Positions 63,313 through 64,000 of a DNA stretch of 64,000 bases are shown piece after piece. The translations under genes were made by a program, and so were the position numbers. The stretch spans positions 1,426,001-1,490,000 of the forward strand of contig JBAIAA010000074.1 in NCBI GenBank assembly GCA_037893245.1. The letters are read 5' to 3'. The DNA is from Crossaster papposus. Lineage: Eukaryota > Echinodermata > Asteroidea > Velatida > Solasteridae. Positions within the stretch are counted from its first letter, which is position 1. The number at the start of each line of letters is the position of its first letter. The notes beneath the pieces were generated by a model that did not search any database, was not told the origin of the DNA, and saw only the letters and a list, made by a program, of their open reading frames with translations.

Positions 63313-63671
63313 CTTAGAGAGTTGAAAGCTTCTGATTGGTCGAAACTCGATCACATGGGCGGGCGTTGTGGGTAGCAGAGAACCGGCTTTCAAGAAAAAG
63401 CGAATATTAAAATGTTACCTTTAGATTTGGTGCTTTTGCTGGTTCAAACGATAAAAATGCACAACTGCATGACAAATAATATACTGTAACTTAAACTATA
63501 CACTGTCCCACTAAAATTGCACTCACTCATATGCCTTATTCACAGGTCGAACATCTTAAATTGAAAGCGCAGTAAAATCTTCATATTTGGAATTTGCAAA
63601 TAGAAATGATGAAATAAAGTTAATTGCAAATGAATATCAGTCTGCTCTAATGAATAATTTTAAATTTGCTA

Positions 63672-63913
63672 TTAACGAGTTCGCGCCGGATGACGTATAT
63701 AAACGCAAAAATTTCCCCAAATTCAAAACGGATGACGCATAAACACGCCAAGTTCAAGTTCGGAAATGTATGTCAGCAGCGAGCAAGGCCGGAAATGCGT
63801 GGGTGTGCTTCCCGGCACTATCAGCCTGAACCCGCTTCGGATCAAGTTTCGTTAAAAATAATCCCGCCCGTGGGCTCGGCGATGTTAAAATAATCCCGGC
63901 ACGAACTGGTTAA
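63672..63913 (+). mobile_element. TTAA MITE (CCAGTTCGCGCCGG family), complete
   Basis: 242 bp with TTAA at both ends. The left arm is 'cgagttcgcgccggatgacg' and the right arm ends 'ggcacgaactgg'. It lies in the intron after the EGF exon. Confidence 0.88.
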
Positions 63914-64000
63914 TGATACGCTAATATTTTAAGCCACAAAAAATTGAAAGCGAGGCTTTCATCAATGCTTAAATAGTCTGGCTCCATCCAATTCAAAGGT

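Overview
This is a eukaryotic, intron-rich genomic window with no bacterial gene organisation. It holds two protein-coding genes, both on the + strand and each cut by a window edge. The first (2800-25978) is the 3' part of an AF4/FMR2-family (AFF4/lilliputian-like) transcription-elongation scaffold gene. The second (40407-62907 and beyond) is the 5' part of a secreted, cysteine-rich extracellular protein that runs into an EGF domain. The intergenic and intronic DNA is packed with short TTAA-flanked inverted-repeat elements, tRNA-derived SINEs, minisatellites and unusually long poly-C/poly-G runs. Gene content and repeat style suggest an invertebrate deuterostome, most likely an echinoderm (perhaps a sea star). 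That is inference from style, not proven by the sequence.

AFF-like gene: ten exons join in a consistent reading frame (2800-2947, 4298-5620, 6743-6837, 7601-8179, 15908-15974, 19324-19463, 20516-20590, 21300-21449, 24523-24935, 25866-25978). They give about 1034 residues ending at a TGA at 25976. The acidic/Ser-rich stretch, a SLMVKL-type motif, a KRRKK basic cluster, a poly-Ser tract and the C-terminal homology domain appear in the order seen in AFF proteins. The N-terminal exons lie upstream of the window. A likely poly(A) signal at 26223 precedes a hAT-like insertion (26269-26704).

26.7-40.3 kb is AT-rich intergenic DNA with repeats. Its most striking feature is a compound minisatellite (36475-38576): two kinds of tandem unit plus a duplicated 370-bp block, all inside one TTAA-flanked element.

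Secreted-protein gene: a signal-peptide exon (40407-40556) is separated by a 16.2-kb intron from seven further exons (56737-57008, 57636-57820, 59339-59463, 59737-59999, 60739-60906, 61403-61440, 62785-62907). All joins are frame-consistent and give 441 residues so far. The large intron is a nest of mobile elements. These include a 1548-bp foldback-type element with 9-bp target duplications, a 211-bp element with a perfect 9-bp duplication, and a roughly 7.1-kb inverted-repeat-bounded composite. The shorter introns carry a 490-bp CCCCCTATA array, a near-perfect 81-nt hairpin and an inverted SINE pair close to the EGF exon.

No rRNA, CRISPR array or credible functional tRNA was seen. Exon boundaries come from reading frame, splice consensus and family resemblance by eye; no alignment or transcript data were available.
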